Source: JBEVOS01 sp964563395 (GTDB lineage Bacteria > Pseudomonadota > Alphaproteobacteria > Caulobacterales > Aquidulcibacteraceae). Taken from it: a DNA stretch of 64,000 nt. The stretch covers positions 124,001-188,000 of the forward strand of contig CAZLWK010000005.1 of the NCBI GenBank assembly GCA_964563395.1, read 5' to 3'. The notes under the pieces were generated by a model. That model ran no database searches and had not been told where the DNA came from. It saw only the letters and a program-made list of their open reading frames with translations. Shown piece after piece: positions 15,712 through 24,592 of this stretch. How positions within the stretch are numbered: position 1 is the first letter of the stretch; every line of letters begins with the position of its first letter. The translations under genes and the position numbers were made by a program.

Positions 15712-17427
15712 ATGGACACAGCAGCACCGCGGCCGCCGGCGCCGCCTCCGACGCCGCGCTTCGCCGAACTGTTCGCGCCAAAGTTGCTGACAGTGTTGCG
15801 GGAGGGCTATGGCTGGCGCGCCTTCCGGGCCGACGCCGTGGCGGGACTCACGGTCGCGGTCGTTGCGCTTCCCCTCTCCATGGCGATCGCCATCGCGGCG
15901 GGCGCAACGCCGGCGCAGGGCCTCACGACCGCCATCGTCGGCGGCTTCCTGGTCTCTGCGCTCGGCGGCAGCCGATTTCAGATCGGCGGCCCGGCGGGCG
16001 CCTTCATCGTGCTCATGGCCGGCACGCTCGCGCAACACGGTCCCGAAGGCCTCGTCCTGGCGGTGTTCCTGTCGGGATTGATCCTAGCGGCGATGGGCCT
16101 CCTGCGCCTCGGAACCTACATCAAATTCGTCCCCTATCCGGTGACGATTGGATTCACCGCCGGCATCGCCGTGATCATCTTCGCCACCCAGATCAAGGAT
16201 TTCGCCGGGCTCGCGCTCGCCGCGCCCGAGCCGGGTCCCTTGATGGAAAAAATACCGGCCCTTTGGGCGGCGCGGAGCACATGGAATGGCGCTGCTTTCG
16301 CGCTCGCGGCCGGCACGACGGCGGCCATCTTCGCGTTCAAGCGCTTTGCGCCGCACTGGCCTGGCCTGCTGATCGCGGTTGTCGCCGCGACACTCGCCGC
16401 GCAAGCCATGGATGCGCCGATCGATACGATTGGCGCACGTTTCGGCGGCTTGCCGCCTTTCCTTCCTGCGCCGCGCGCGCCGGCGTTCGATCTTGATTTG
16501 ATTTTCGCCGTTCTGCCGAACGCGATCTCCTTCGCCCTCTTGGGCGCGATTGAATCCTTGCTTTCCGCTGTCGTCGCTGACGGCATGACCGGACGGCGGC
16601 ATCGATCGAATTGCGAATTGTTGGCGCAGGGCACGGCCAACATAGGCTCCGCCTTATTCGGCGGACTGTGCGTCACCGGCGCCATCGCGCGCACGGCCGC
16701 CAATGTGCGCGCCGGCGCGCACGGGCCAATCGCCGGCATGATGCACGCGCTCTTCCTGCTCACCTTCATGCTCGCGGCCGCGCCCTTGGTCGCCTTCATT
16801 CCGCTCGCGGCCTTGGCGGCGGTGCTTGCAAACGTCGCTTGGGGGATGATCGAACGGCCGGCCATCGCGGCGCTCATGCGCGGCGCGCGAGGCGACGCCG
16901 CGATCTTCGTCGTCACGCTTCTTCTTACGATCTTCCGCGACCTGACCGAAGCTATCGTCATCGGCTTCGCACTTGGCTCGGTGCTCTTCCTGCACCGCAT
17001 GTCAAAAACGACGGCGATCTCCGCCATAGCGCCGCTGGTGCCGGAGGATGAAGCCGACGCCATCGGCGGACGCGGCGCTTATCCCGGCGCACGAAACACC
17101 GACATAGCGATCTATCGCATATCCGGCGCGCTCTTCTTCGGCGCGGCCGCTTCAATCGGCGCCGTGCTCGACCGAATTGGCGACACGCACCACACCTTGA
17201 TTTTGGATTTTTGCGCCGTGCCCTTCATCGATTCAACCGGCGCCAATATGATCGAAGGCATGGCCCGCGCCGCGCAGCGCCGAAGCGTTCGCTTCTTCAT
17301 CGCCGGCGCCGCGCCAGACATTCGCGGCGCGCTGGAAGCCCACAATGTCCGACCGCCGCATGTCGTCTTTGCGCCAACGCTCGACGCGGCGCTCGCGGTC
17401 GCCCGCACCCAGGATCAGCCGCGATAA
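15712..17427 (+). CDS. SulP family inorganic anion transporter with STAS domain
   Basis: A 571-residue transporter. The N-terminal two thirds contain about a dozen hydrophobic segments with SulP signatures: DAVAGLTVAVVALPLSMAIA near residue 43, the GGSRFQIGGPAGAF block near residue 85, and the TGRRHRSNCELLAQGTANI stretch near residue 295. The C-terminal STAS domain (about residues 465-565) includes LDFCAVPFIDSTGANMI. The substrate (sulfate, bicarbonate or another anion) cannot be decided; many proteobacterial members of this shape carry sulfate or bicarbonate. No fused carbonic anhydrase is present. The last 13 bases overlap the convergent hydrolase gene. Confidence 0.9.
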   Translation: MDTAAPRPPAPPPTPRFAELFAPKLLTVLREGYGWRAFRADAVAGLTVAVVALPLSMAIAIAAGATPAQGLTTAIVGGFLVSALGGSRFQIGGPAGAFIVLMAGTLAQHGPEGLVLAVFLSGLILAAMGLLRLGTYIKFVPYPVTIGFTAGIAVIIFATQIKDFAGLALAAPEPGPLMEKIPALWAARSTWNGAAFALAAGTTAAIFAFKRFAPHWPGLLIAVVAATLAAQAMDAPIDTIGARFGGLPPFLPAPRAPAFDLDLIFAVLPNAISFALLGAIESLLSAVVADGMTGRRHRSNCELLAQGTANIGSALFGGLCVTGAIARTAANVRAGAHGPIAGMMHALFLLTFMLAAAPLVAFIPLAALAAVLANVAWGMIERPAIAALMRGARGDAAIFVVTLLLTIFRDLTEAIVIGFALGSVLFLHRMSKTTAISAIAPLVPEDEADAIGGRGAYPGARNTDIAIYRISGALFFGAAASIGAVLDRIGDTHHTLILDFCAVPFIDSTGANMIEGMARAAQRRSVRFFIAGAAPDIRGALEAHNVRPPHVVFAPTLDAALAVARTQDQPR

Positions 17428-18113
17428 GCGCCCTCTCGCGCCGGGTCCCGCGCGCCACCGGCGCCGCCATCGCCGCGCGCGGCGGCGACAGCGACGTTGA
17501 AGGCGTCCTCCACCATGCGCAAAGACCCTTCGTGCTCGGAGTAGATTTTGATGAGGCCCGGGGCGTGCGGATTCGCGAAATCGCCGAGCAATTCCGCCGC
17601 CAGCGGCGACCACGTCGTCACCACCGCTCCGAGCGCCGCCAGCCGCGCCACGGCCGCCGTTTCGGCGCGCGGCGTCAACGATGCGGAGGCGTCGAGAACG
17701 ACATAGACCTGAAAGCCTTCAGCCAAGGCGGGCTGCGCGGTGAACGTCACGCATTGCTCAGTCGTGATGCCCGCCATGATCAACTGGCGCCGCCCCGTGG
17801 CGCGCACGGCGTCGGCGTAGCCCGGCGCATCCCAGGCGCCGACGCTTGAGCGGTTGATGAAGCTCATGCCGGGGATGATCTCTTCGATCTCGGTCATTTC
17901 CGCGCCGAGATAGGTGCGCCCAGAACGGTCGCCCGTTCCGAGTGTCGGCAAATTGAAAAGGCGCGCCACCTTGGCGAGGGCGATCGCGTTGTTGCGCAAG
18001 AGCCCAGGCTCGATGGAGCGGCACGCGCTGATCAGTCCGTGCATGTAATCGATCGGCAGAAACATCGCGTTGGCGGGATCGAGCCGCGGCGCCTGAGAGA
18101 GAAGCGTCGTCAT
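17415..18113 (-). CDS. Isochorismatase-family cysteine hydrolase (YcaC-like)
   Basis: A 232-residue hydrolase of the isochorismatase-like fold, closest in pattern to E. coli YcaC. Visible elements are the N-terminal aspartate in FLPIDYMHG, the SIEPG..RNN segment, FNLPTL, the NRSSVGAWD block, and the catalytic cysteine in AGITTEQCVTF near residue 120. YcaC-like proteins form octamers whose natural substrate is unknown. An AGGAGG ribosome binding site lies 4 bases before the ATG at 18113. A LysR regulator starts 83 bases away on the other strand, the usual arrangement for regulation of a neighbouring enzyme gene. Confidence 0.88.
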   Translation of the reverse strand: MTTLLSQAPRLDPANAMFLPIDYMHGLISACRSIEPGLLRNNAIALAKVARLFNLPTLGTGDRSGRTYLGAEMTEIEEIIPGMSFINRSSVGAWDAPGYADAVRATGRRQLIMAGITTEQCVTFTAQPALAEGFQVYVVLDASASLTPRAETAAVARLAALGAVVTTWSPLAAELLGDFANPHAPGLIKIYSEHEGSLRMVEDAFNVAVAAARGDGGAGGARDPAREGAYRG

Positions 18114-18196
18114 TCTGCCTCCTGGGACGGAGAATTCTGTCTAAACGCCGCTCACGCGCTTGATAGTCGCGGAGTTTGAGCCGTAGCGTTCCATTT

Positions 18197-19126
18197 ATGA
18201 GACCAGACGCTTTCGACCTCGATGACCTCGTCGCGTTTGGCGACATCGCAAGCACTGGCGGCGTGGCCGCCGCCGCGCGGGCGACGGGCATCGCCAAAGC
18301 CACGCTCAGTCGGCGCCTGCTGCGTCTGGAAGCGGCGGCGGGAGGAAAACTGTTCGACCGGGTCGGCCGCTCCTTGAAGCTGACGGCGCTTGGGCAATCC
18401 CTATCGGCTGCCGCGCGCGCGGCGCATCTTGCACGTATCGCCGCCGAGAGCGCCATCGAGGCTGCAAGCGGGCCGCCGCAGGGGCGCATACGCATCGGCT
18501 CTCCTGTCTTGTTCGCGCAGCGCATTCTCGCGCCCGCGCTGGGCGCGGTGTTGCGCACACATCCGGCCGTCGATGCGGAAATCGTTCTCGATCAAAAACC
18601 GCAAGATCCGTTGCGCTCGGCGCTCGATCTCTGCGTGCGCATCGGTCAGCCCGAGACTGACAATGCGCTCATCGTGCGCCGCATCGCCACGTTGGAGTCT
18701 GGGGTGTTCGTCGCCGCCGGCGAGAATGTGCGTGCGATCATGGCCCCGTCCGATCTTTCGCGGCTTGAACGTATTATTGTTGGGCCCCCAGGCGACACGA
18801 CTTGGCGGCTTGATCGCGGCGAGGAAACAGCACGGATACAGTCTTCGCCCCGCGCGACAGTAAATGACCCAGCCTCGGCGCTCGCCCTTCTGCTCGCGCG
18901 CGATCGGGGCGCGATCATCTTGCCCCGCTTCCTTGTGGGCCCCGAATTGAACAGCGGACGTTTGCGCGAAGTGCTCACCGACTGGCGCGCCCAGCCCGTC
19001 AACATCTTCGCGCTGATGCCGCCGGGGCGCGGGGACGTGCCAGCGGTTCGTGCTATCCTCGACGCCTTGATACAAAGGCTTAAGACGCGGCGCGCGTGGG
19101 AAAGCGGCGCCTTCGCGCGCGCCTAG
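18197..19126 (+). CDS. LysR family transcriptional regulator
   Basis: A 309-residue LysR-type regulator. The N-terminal winged helix-turn-helix (residues about 5-65) includes FGDIASTGGVAAAARATGI and KATLSRRLLRLE. The C-terminal part is the substrate-binding domain (about residues 85-295). I chose the ATG at 18197 (MRPDAF); a TTG seven codons upstream is open but less likely. It diverges from the YcaC-like hydrolase across an 83-base spacer, so it probably controls that gene and itself. The effector is unknown. The stop shares the palindrome CTAG with the prfB stop. Confidence 0.92.
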   Translation: MRPDAFDLDDLVAFGDIASTGGVAAAARATGIAKATLSRRLLRLEAAAGGKLFDRVGRSLKLTALGQSLSAAARAAHLARIAAESAIEAASGPPQGRIRIGSPVLFAQRILAPALGAVLRTHPAVDAEIVLDQKPQDPLRSALDLCVRIGQPETDNALIVRRIATLESGVFVAAGENVRAIMAPSDLSRLERIIVGPPGDTTWRLDRGEETARIQSSPRATVNDPASALALLLARDRGAIILPRFLVGPELNSGRLREVLTDWRAQPVNIFALMPPGRGDVPAVRAILDALIQRLKTRRAWESGAFARA

Positions 19127-20254
19127 TCGATATCGGCCACGACCTTTTCGCCGCCGCCGAGCACGCGTTGCGCAAGAGCGGCGGCCATGAACGCGTCAAG
19201 ATCGCCATCGAGCACGCCGCCCGTATCGCTGGTTTCAACGCCGGTCCGTAAATCCTTCACCATCTGATAGGGCTGCAGCACATAGGAGCGGATTTGCCGG
19301 CCCCAGCCGATTTCGGTTTTCGTCGCCTCCAGAGCGGCGCTCTCAGCCTCGCGCTTCTGCAATTCCAGTTCGTAAAGCCGTGCGCGCAACATGTCCCACG
19401 CCTTGGCGCGGTTCTGGTGTTGGCTTCGCTCCGTTTGGCAGGCGACGACGATGCCGGTCGGCATGTGCGTGATACGCACGGCGGAGTCCGTCTTGTTGAC
19501 GTGCTGGCCGCCGGCGCCGGAGGCGCGATAAGTGTCGACGCGGCAATCCTTCTCCTGGATGTCCACCTCGATCGTGTCGTCGATCACGGGATAGACCCAT
19601 ACGCTCGCGAACGAGGTGTGACGGCGCTGATTGGAGTCGAAGGGTGAAATGCGCACAAGGCGATGCACGCCGGCTTCCGTTTTCAACCATCCATAAGCGT
19701 TCGCGCCCTTCACCAGGATCGTGGCGGATTTGATGCCGGCGGTCTCGCCTTCCTGATACTCGATCTCTTGCGTCTGATAGCCGCGCGCGTTGCACCATTT
19801 CAGATACATACGCAGCAGCATCTGCGCCCAATCCTGACTCTCGGTGCCGCCAGCGCCGGAATTGAGCTCCAGGTAGCAATCATTTCCATCCGCTTCGCCC
19901 GAGAGCAGCGCTTCAAGCTCGGCCTTGTCCGCGCGCGTCTTGACCGCGCCGAGCGCGGTCTGCGCTTCGTCGACGAGCGAGGCATCGCCCTCGGCTTCCG
20001 CCATTTCGGCAAGTTCGAGCGTGTCCTTGAGGTCGCGCTCGATAGATTGGATCGCTTCGATGCCGGCCGCGAGCTTATTGCGTTCGCGCATCAAGGATTG
20101 CGCGCGCTGCGGATCGTTCCAGAAATCGGGCGCTTCGGCGCGCGCGTTCAATTCATCGAGGCGTTGGATCGCGCGATCCCAGTCAAAGACGCCTCCGCAG
20201 CAGGGAGGCGGAGGTGGCGATGGCGTCTGCGAGGGCGGCGATTTCGGCGCGCAT
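19123..20254 (-). CDS. prfB: Peptide chain release factor 2, with programmed +1 frameshift
   Basis: RF2 recognises UGA and UAA stop codons and triggers peptide release. The protein is encoded in two frames. A 23-codon leader starts at ATG 20254 and ends CTT-TGA at 20188-20183. A +1 shift, skipping the T at 20185, continues as GAC-TGG-GAT into the main frame and gives about 376 residues. The SPF stop-codon recognition tripeptide (RISPFDSNQRR) and the catalytic GGQ loop (GAGGQHVNKTDS) are intact. The conserved DW element directly after the shift site confirms the join. The in-frame UGA makes synthesis self-regulated by RF2 level. The stop overlaps the LysR gene by CTAG. Confidence 0.95.
20182..20200 (-). 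promoter_or_regulatory. prfB programmed +1 frameshift site
   Basis: On the minus strand the sequence reads GGAGG, then CGT, then CTT-TGA-C. A Shine-Dalgarno-like GGAGG three bases before a slippery CTT codon followed by UGA C is the classical prfB frameshift signal. It makes RF2 production rise when UGA termination is slow. Confidence 0.93.
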
Positions 20255-20330
20255 GAACGGGACTCACGGATTTCGAGGCCGCTGATATGGCGGGAATGTC
20301 GGCCGATTTCAAATCGATCCGCGCGCCCGC

Positions 20331-22835
20331 TCAGTACAGCCCGCCAAGATCGTCCTGACCTTGCTGGCCCGGCTGCTGCTGCGCCGCCGCCGGCCGGGGC
20401 GCGGCCCCGCCTTCCCCGCCGGAAAGCACCAGACCTTCCACGCCGCGCAGCACGCGCGGATCGATCGGATCGGTGCCGCCGAAAATGAAGGGTGAGCTCT
20501 GCGCCACGTCATTGCGCGGCTCGGTGTCGGGACGGAACGCCTCAAGGATTGTCGTTGTCGTCGCGGCGCCAGGCAGAAGGCCCGTCATCGCATCGATGCG
20601 TACGAGGCGCACGCCAGCGGGAATACGGAAAGGCGTCGCGGGCGTGTCGGCCAAGGCTTCGCGCATGAAATCGCGGAACACCGGCACGGCGAGGCGCCCG
20701 CCTGTTTCGCCTTCGCCCATCGAGCGCGGCTGGTCGTAGCCGGCCCAAACCCCAACGACGAGGTCCGGCGAAAAGCCGATGAACCACGCATCTTTGTATT
20801 CGTTGGTGGTGCCGGTCTTGCCGCCCAGCGGGCGGCCGAGTTCGTTGAGCGCGGTTGCGGTGCCGCGCTGGACGACGCCCTCGGCCATGGACACGATCTG
20901 ATAGGCGGTGACGGGATCGAGCACTTGTTCGCGCGTATCGGGCAGACGTGGCGGAGCGAGCCCCGCGCGCCACTCGGCGCGGCAGCCGTCGCAGGCGCGC
21001 TGGTCGACGGAGAAGATTGTTCTGCCAGTGCGGTCCTGGATGCGGTCGACCAGGATCGGGCGCACGCGCCGCCCGCCATTGACGAATTCGGCATAGGCCG
21101 TCGTCATGCGCATCAAGGTGGTTTCGCCGGCGCCAAGCGCGAGCGCGAACACCGGATCGACGCGTTCATAGATCCCAAGACGTTGCGCGTACTCGACGAT
21201 GCGCGGCACGCCCATCTCGTAGGCGACACGCGCCGTCATGGCGTTGCGCGACAATTCAAGGCCGCGCCGCAACGTCGTGGGCCCATAAAACTCGCGCGTA
21301 TAATTCTCAGGCGACCAGACCGAGCCGTCGCCCGCCTCGATGGCGAGCGGACCGTCATCCACCAAAGTAGCGGGCGTCAGGCCGTAATCGAGCGCGGCGG
21401 CATAGACGATCGGCTTGAAGGAAGAGCCGGGCTGGCGATTGGCCTGCGTGGCGCGGTTGAGGCCGACATCGGAAAAGGAATAGCCGCCGACCATGGCGAG
21501 CACGCGACCCGTGTGCGGGTCCATCGCTACGAGCGCGCCCTGCAATTCGGGAATCTGGCGCAGATTGTAGCGATCGCCGCTGGCGCGCGAGACATAGATG
21601 ATCGAACCCGGCCCGATTCGCCGCTCGCGCGCGCCGGAGCGGCCCCATTGCGCGTCTGCGTCGACAAGGCGCGCACTATTGCCGTTCTCCAATCGGATGC
21701 GCACGCCATTGCTGGTGGACGTCACCATCGCGCGCGTCCAGCCGGTGAGGGATGGGGCCGTCGGCGCTTCGGCCAATTGCGCGGCGATGTCGCCGTTCAC
21801 ATCGCCCGAAGCGACGGGCCCGCGCCAGGCGCGGCGGCGGTCATATTGCTCTAAACCGGTGCGCAGCGCGCGCGCCGCGGCGAGTTGCAGACGCGTATCG
21901 ACGGTCGACCGGATCGAGAGACCGCCGCGCAGCAGCGTCTCATTGTCGAAATCATTGACGATCTGGCGCCGCACCTCTTCGACGAAATGCGCTGCCGCGA
22001 CATATTGATCGCCGGACATGCGGTTTTTGGCAGTCAGCGGTTCTTCTTGCGCCGCGCGGGCTTCGGCGGCGGTTATGAAGCCCTGCTCCTCCATGCGCCT
22101 AAGCACGTATTGGCGCCGCGCGAGCGCGCGTTCGCGACCTTCTTCGTTGGCGGGATTGTACCGCGTCGGCGCCTTGGGGAGCACCGCGAGAAAAGCCGCT
22201 TCGCCGAGTGTCAATTCACCGAGCGGCTTGTCGAAATAATTGAGCGCGGCGGCGGCGACGCCATAAGCACGCCGGCCCAGGAAAATCTGGTTCAGATAGA
22301 GTTCGAGAATGCGCTCCTTCGACAGCGCCTGCTCAATGCGTTGCGCCAGGAACGCCTCGCGCACTTTGCGCAAAATCGTGCGGTCGCTGGTGAGCAGCAT
22401 GTTCTTGGCGACTTGCTGCGTGATGGTCGAGGCGCCTTCGAGGCGGCGTTGATTGATCAGATTGCCGACATTGGAAACCGTGGCGCGCAGCACGCCCACG
22501 AAATCGACGCCGGAATGCTCGAAGAAATTCTGATCCTCGGCGGCGATGAAGGCTTGGCGCACATGATCGGGGATCGCCGCGATCGGCACGAACATGCGGT
22601 GCTCTTCGGCGAATTCGGCCACCAAGGCGCCGTCGCCGGCGTGCACGCGGCTGGTGATGGGCGGCTCGTAGTTTTCCAGCTCGTCGAGGCTGGGCAGGCC
22701 CTGCAGCGCCACCACGAGGAACCCAGCAAAGCCGAGGACCACAAGGCCCGCCGCGGCCGCGATGCCGATCACGATCTTGCGCAGCAGACCCGACCCGCCC
22801 GCGTCGCGCTCGTCTTCCCAGAGATCTCTCGCCAT
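20331..22835 (-). CDS. mrcA: Penicillin-binding protein 1A (bifunctional transglycosylase/transpeptidase)
   Basis: An 834-residue class A PBP that polymerises and cross-links peptidoglycan. It has a short cytoplasmic N-terminus, a membrane anchor near residues 20-45, and a GT51 transglycosylase domain with the catalytic glutamate in AAEDQNFFEH near residue 98. The penicillin-binding domain follows, with the active-site serine in GSSFKP near residue 470, SRN, and KTGTT near residue 672. The C-terminus is a glutamine/proline-rich tail. The length is typical. The gene lies downstream of the amidase gene on the same strand with a 70-base spacer and may be cotranscribed with it. Confidence 0.95.
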   Translation of the reverse strand: MARDLWEDERDAGGSGLLRKIVIGIAAAAGLVVLGFAGFLVVALQGLPSLDELENYEPPITSRVHAGDGALVAEFAEEHRMFVPIAAIPDHVRQAFIAAEDQNFFEHSGVDFVGVLRATVSNVGNLINQRRLEGASTITQQVAKNMLLTSDRTILRKVREAFLAQRIEQALSKERILELYLNQIFLGRRAYGVAAAALNYFDKPLGELTLGEAAFLAVLPKAPTRYNPANEEGRERALARRQYVLRRMEEQGFITAAEARAAQEEPLTAKNRMSGDQYVAAAHFVEEVRRQIVNDFDNETLLRGGLSIRSTVDTRLQLAAARALRTGLEQYDRRRAWRGPVASGDVNGDIAAQLAEAPTAPSLTGWTRAMVTSTSNGVRIRLENGNSARLVDADAQWGRSGARERRIGPGSIIYVSRASGDRYNLRQIPELQGALVAMDPHTGRVLAMVGGYSFSDVGLNRATQANRQPGSSFKPIVYAAALDYGLTPATLVDDGPLAIEAGDGSVWSPENYTREFYGPTTLRRGLELSRNAMTARVAYEMGVPRIVEYAQRLGIYERVDPVFALALGAGETTLMRMTTAYAEFVNGGRRVRPILVDRIQDRTGRTIFSVDQRACDGCRAEWRAGLAPPRLPDTREQVLDPVTAYQIVSMAEGVVQRGTATALNELGRPLGGKTGTTNEYKDAWFIGFSPDLVVGVWAGYDQPRSMGEGETGGRLAVPVFRDFMREALADTPATPFRIPAGVRLVRIDAMTGLLPGAATTTTILEAFRPDTEPRNDVAQSSPFIFGGTDPIDPRVLRGVEGLVLSGGEGGAAPRPAAAQQQPGQQGQDDLGGLY

Positions 22836-22905
22836 GACGCCCGCTTATGCCGCCAAACCGGGTTCCGGTACATGAAAGTTCAGACGGGATCGCCCGTCCG
22901 CGCTG

Positions 22906-24048
22906 TCACGCGCGGGCCATGTAGGTGCGGGGCGCGGCGAAATAATGGTCAATCGCGTCTGCGGCGGCTTCCGCGATGCGCTCGCGCTGGCGCCGGTCGG
23001 CGAGGCGGCGCTCATCGGCCGCGTTGGTCAGAAAGCCCATCTCCAACAGCACGGCAGGCACATCCGGCGCGAGCAAGACGAAGAAACTCGCGCTGCGGTG
23101 GGTGTTGGCCAGAAGCGGCGCCTCCCCTTCGAGGCGCCCGATCAAGGTTTGGGCGAAGACCGCCGAGCGATTGGTGGTTTCGCGCTGGGCAAGGTCAACC
23201 AGGATGTCGCTCACCACGCCACGCACGGCGGGGCCGGTGTCCAGCGTCCAATTCTGCGTGTCCATCATTGCCCGGGCGCGGTCCTCGCCACGCTCGGACA
23301 GGGTGTAAACCGAGGCGCCGGCGGCGCCCGCATTCGGGCTCGCATCAGCGTGGAGCGATACGAAAAGGTCCGCGCGCGCATCGCGGGCGATGCGCACCCG
23401 GTCGGGCAGCGGGATGAAGGCGTCGGCGTCACGGGTCAGCACCACGTCGTAGCGTCCGCGCGCCTCCAGGGCTTCGCGGAGCATCAGCGCCGCGTCCAGC
23501 ACGACATCCTTTTCCCGCACGCCCGTGACACCAACGGCGCCGGGATCGCGCCCGCCATGACCCGCGTCGATCACGATCGTTCGGCGGGCGCCCCGCGTCG
23601 CTGGAGCGGCCGGTTCCAACGCCACTGGGCCCCCGCCCGGCGCGGACAAGCTGAATCGCAGCGTCCGACTGGGCGCCGCTGGCGCGCCGTGCAGCGCCGC
23701 CGGAGCGGAAAGATCAAGGACGATGCGCGCGGACCCGTCCGGTCGTGGCGCATAACGATAGCGTAGGACGAAGCCCGCACCCGGGCCCTGCCCCGCGGCG
23801 CCGGCGCCGGTCGCCACGCGGGCGGCCGGCAGATCGACCACGAAGCGATCGGGCCCGCTCAGGAAGAAAGCGCTCGGCCGAACGGGCCGCGACAGATCAA
23901 GATCGAGGCGCACGCCCTCCTCGTCGCGCGCCAAGGCGATGGCGCGCACGAGCGCTGGCGCATCGGCGAGCGCGGACGGCGCCAGAAGCGCCGCGCCCGC
24001 GCCGCCGATGAGGCCGCGTCGCGAGGGGGTCCAGAAGGATGAACTCAT
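22906..24048 (-). CDS. amiC: N-acetylmuramoyl-L-alanine amidase (AmiC type, AMIN plus Amidase_3)
   Basis: A 380-residue periplasmic zinc amidase that splits septal peptidoglycan stem peptides from glycan. The N-terminus has an SRRGLIGG twin-arginine motif followed by a hydrophobic stretch and ALA cleavage site, suggesting Tat export as for E. coli AmiA/AmiC. An AMIN domain (about residues 35-130) targets the wall. The Amidase_3 domain (about 160-370) shows DAGHGGRDPGAVG, the VREKD glutamate, SLHADASP and LLEMGFLTN. I chose the ATG at 24048; a TTG seven codons earlier is possible. Its promoter must lie in the long region shared with the rne leader. Confidence 0.93.
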   Translation of the reverse strand: MSSSFWTPSRRGLIGGAGAALLAPSALADAPALVRAIALARDEEGVRLDLDLSRPVRPSAFFLSGPDRFVVDLPAARVATGAGAAGQGPGAGFVLRYRYAPRPDGSARIVLDLSAPAALHGAPAAPSRTLRFSLSAPGGGPVALEPAAPATRGARRTIVIDAGHGGRDPGAVGVTGVREKDVVLDAALMLREALEARGRYDVVLTRDADAFIPLPDRVRIARDARADLFVSLHADASPNAGAAGASVYTLSERGEDRARAMMDTQNWTLDTGPAVRGVVSDILVDLAQRETTNRSAVFAQTLIGRLEGEAPLLANTHRSASFFVLLAPDVPAVLLEMGFLTNAADERRLADRRQRERIAEAAADAIDHYFAAPRTYMARA

Positions 24049-24592
24049 GCTTAGCGCGGAGCCTACCAAGCCGCGCTTGCTATCCCGTTGAAAAGGAAGG
24101 TTAGGCGGTGGTTAAAGCGGAGGCGGCGCACGCCGCCAGGCTGGCAGGGCGGCCCCTGCATCCCCTTTAGGCGCCAAAGGCGCGCGGCGTCGGCTTCCAG
24201 CCCAGGCCGCTTTCATTCCTTAGGGAATTCGTGCAAACATCGTCGTGTCGCTTTGTCCACGCCGCGTTTCGCCGGCGCCCGGATGAGCGGCCATCGCTCC
24301 CGCTTCGCGGATCGGCAAGGCTTCCCCCGCGCTCAGCCCGGTATCGGGCGACCGCATCAGGGTCGACAGCGCGTCGCATCCGCATGCGCGGAGCTCATCC
24401 CCGGCGTCCGCCCCAACGGGCGCCTTTCGGAGTTCGGCATGCGCCTCGCCGCCGCCATCGCAGACCGTCAGACGGCTTCGGCCGGCGGGCGTCCGATGGC
24501 GCGTCGATCTGCGCCGCCAGCTCGCCTGACTTCGCGCCCCGCCCGCCCCGGCCCCGATTGCGGCCCCGCGCGCGGCGCCATCGGAGCAAAAC
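24049..24592 (+). other. 544-base gene-free region: divergent promoters and structured rne leader
   Basis: This is the only stretch over 300 bases with no credible gene. It separates divergent amiC and rne. A possible promoter for rne is TTGAAA at 24088 with TTAAAG at 24112 (18-base spacer, weak). Hairpins are visible at 24122-24137 (GGCGGC with GCCGCC) and at 24215-24228 (ATTCC with GGAAT, TTAG loop). Between them, CCTTT/AAAGG and GCGCC/GGCGC pair in two mutually exclusive ways near 24164-24184. Long structured 5' leaders are known to let RNase E control its own mRNA in enterobacteria; the same role here is inference. Open frames in this region lack protein-like composition. Confidence 0.5.

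Noticed and set aside
17860..17880. Arginine in place of the usual isochorismatase catalytic lysine in the YcaC-like hydrolase
   Set aside because: As I recall the E. coli YcaC sequence, it also has arginine at the corresponding IARPGNINAWD position, so this appears normal for the subfamily.
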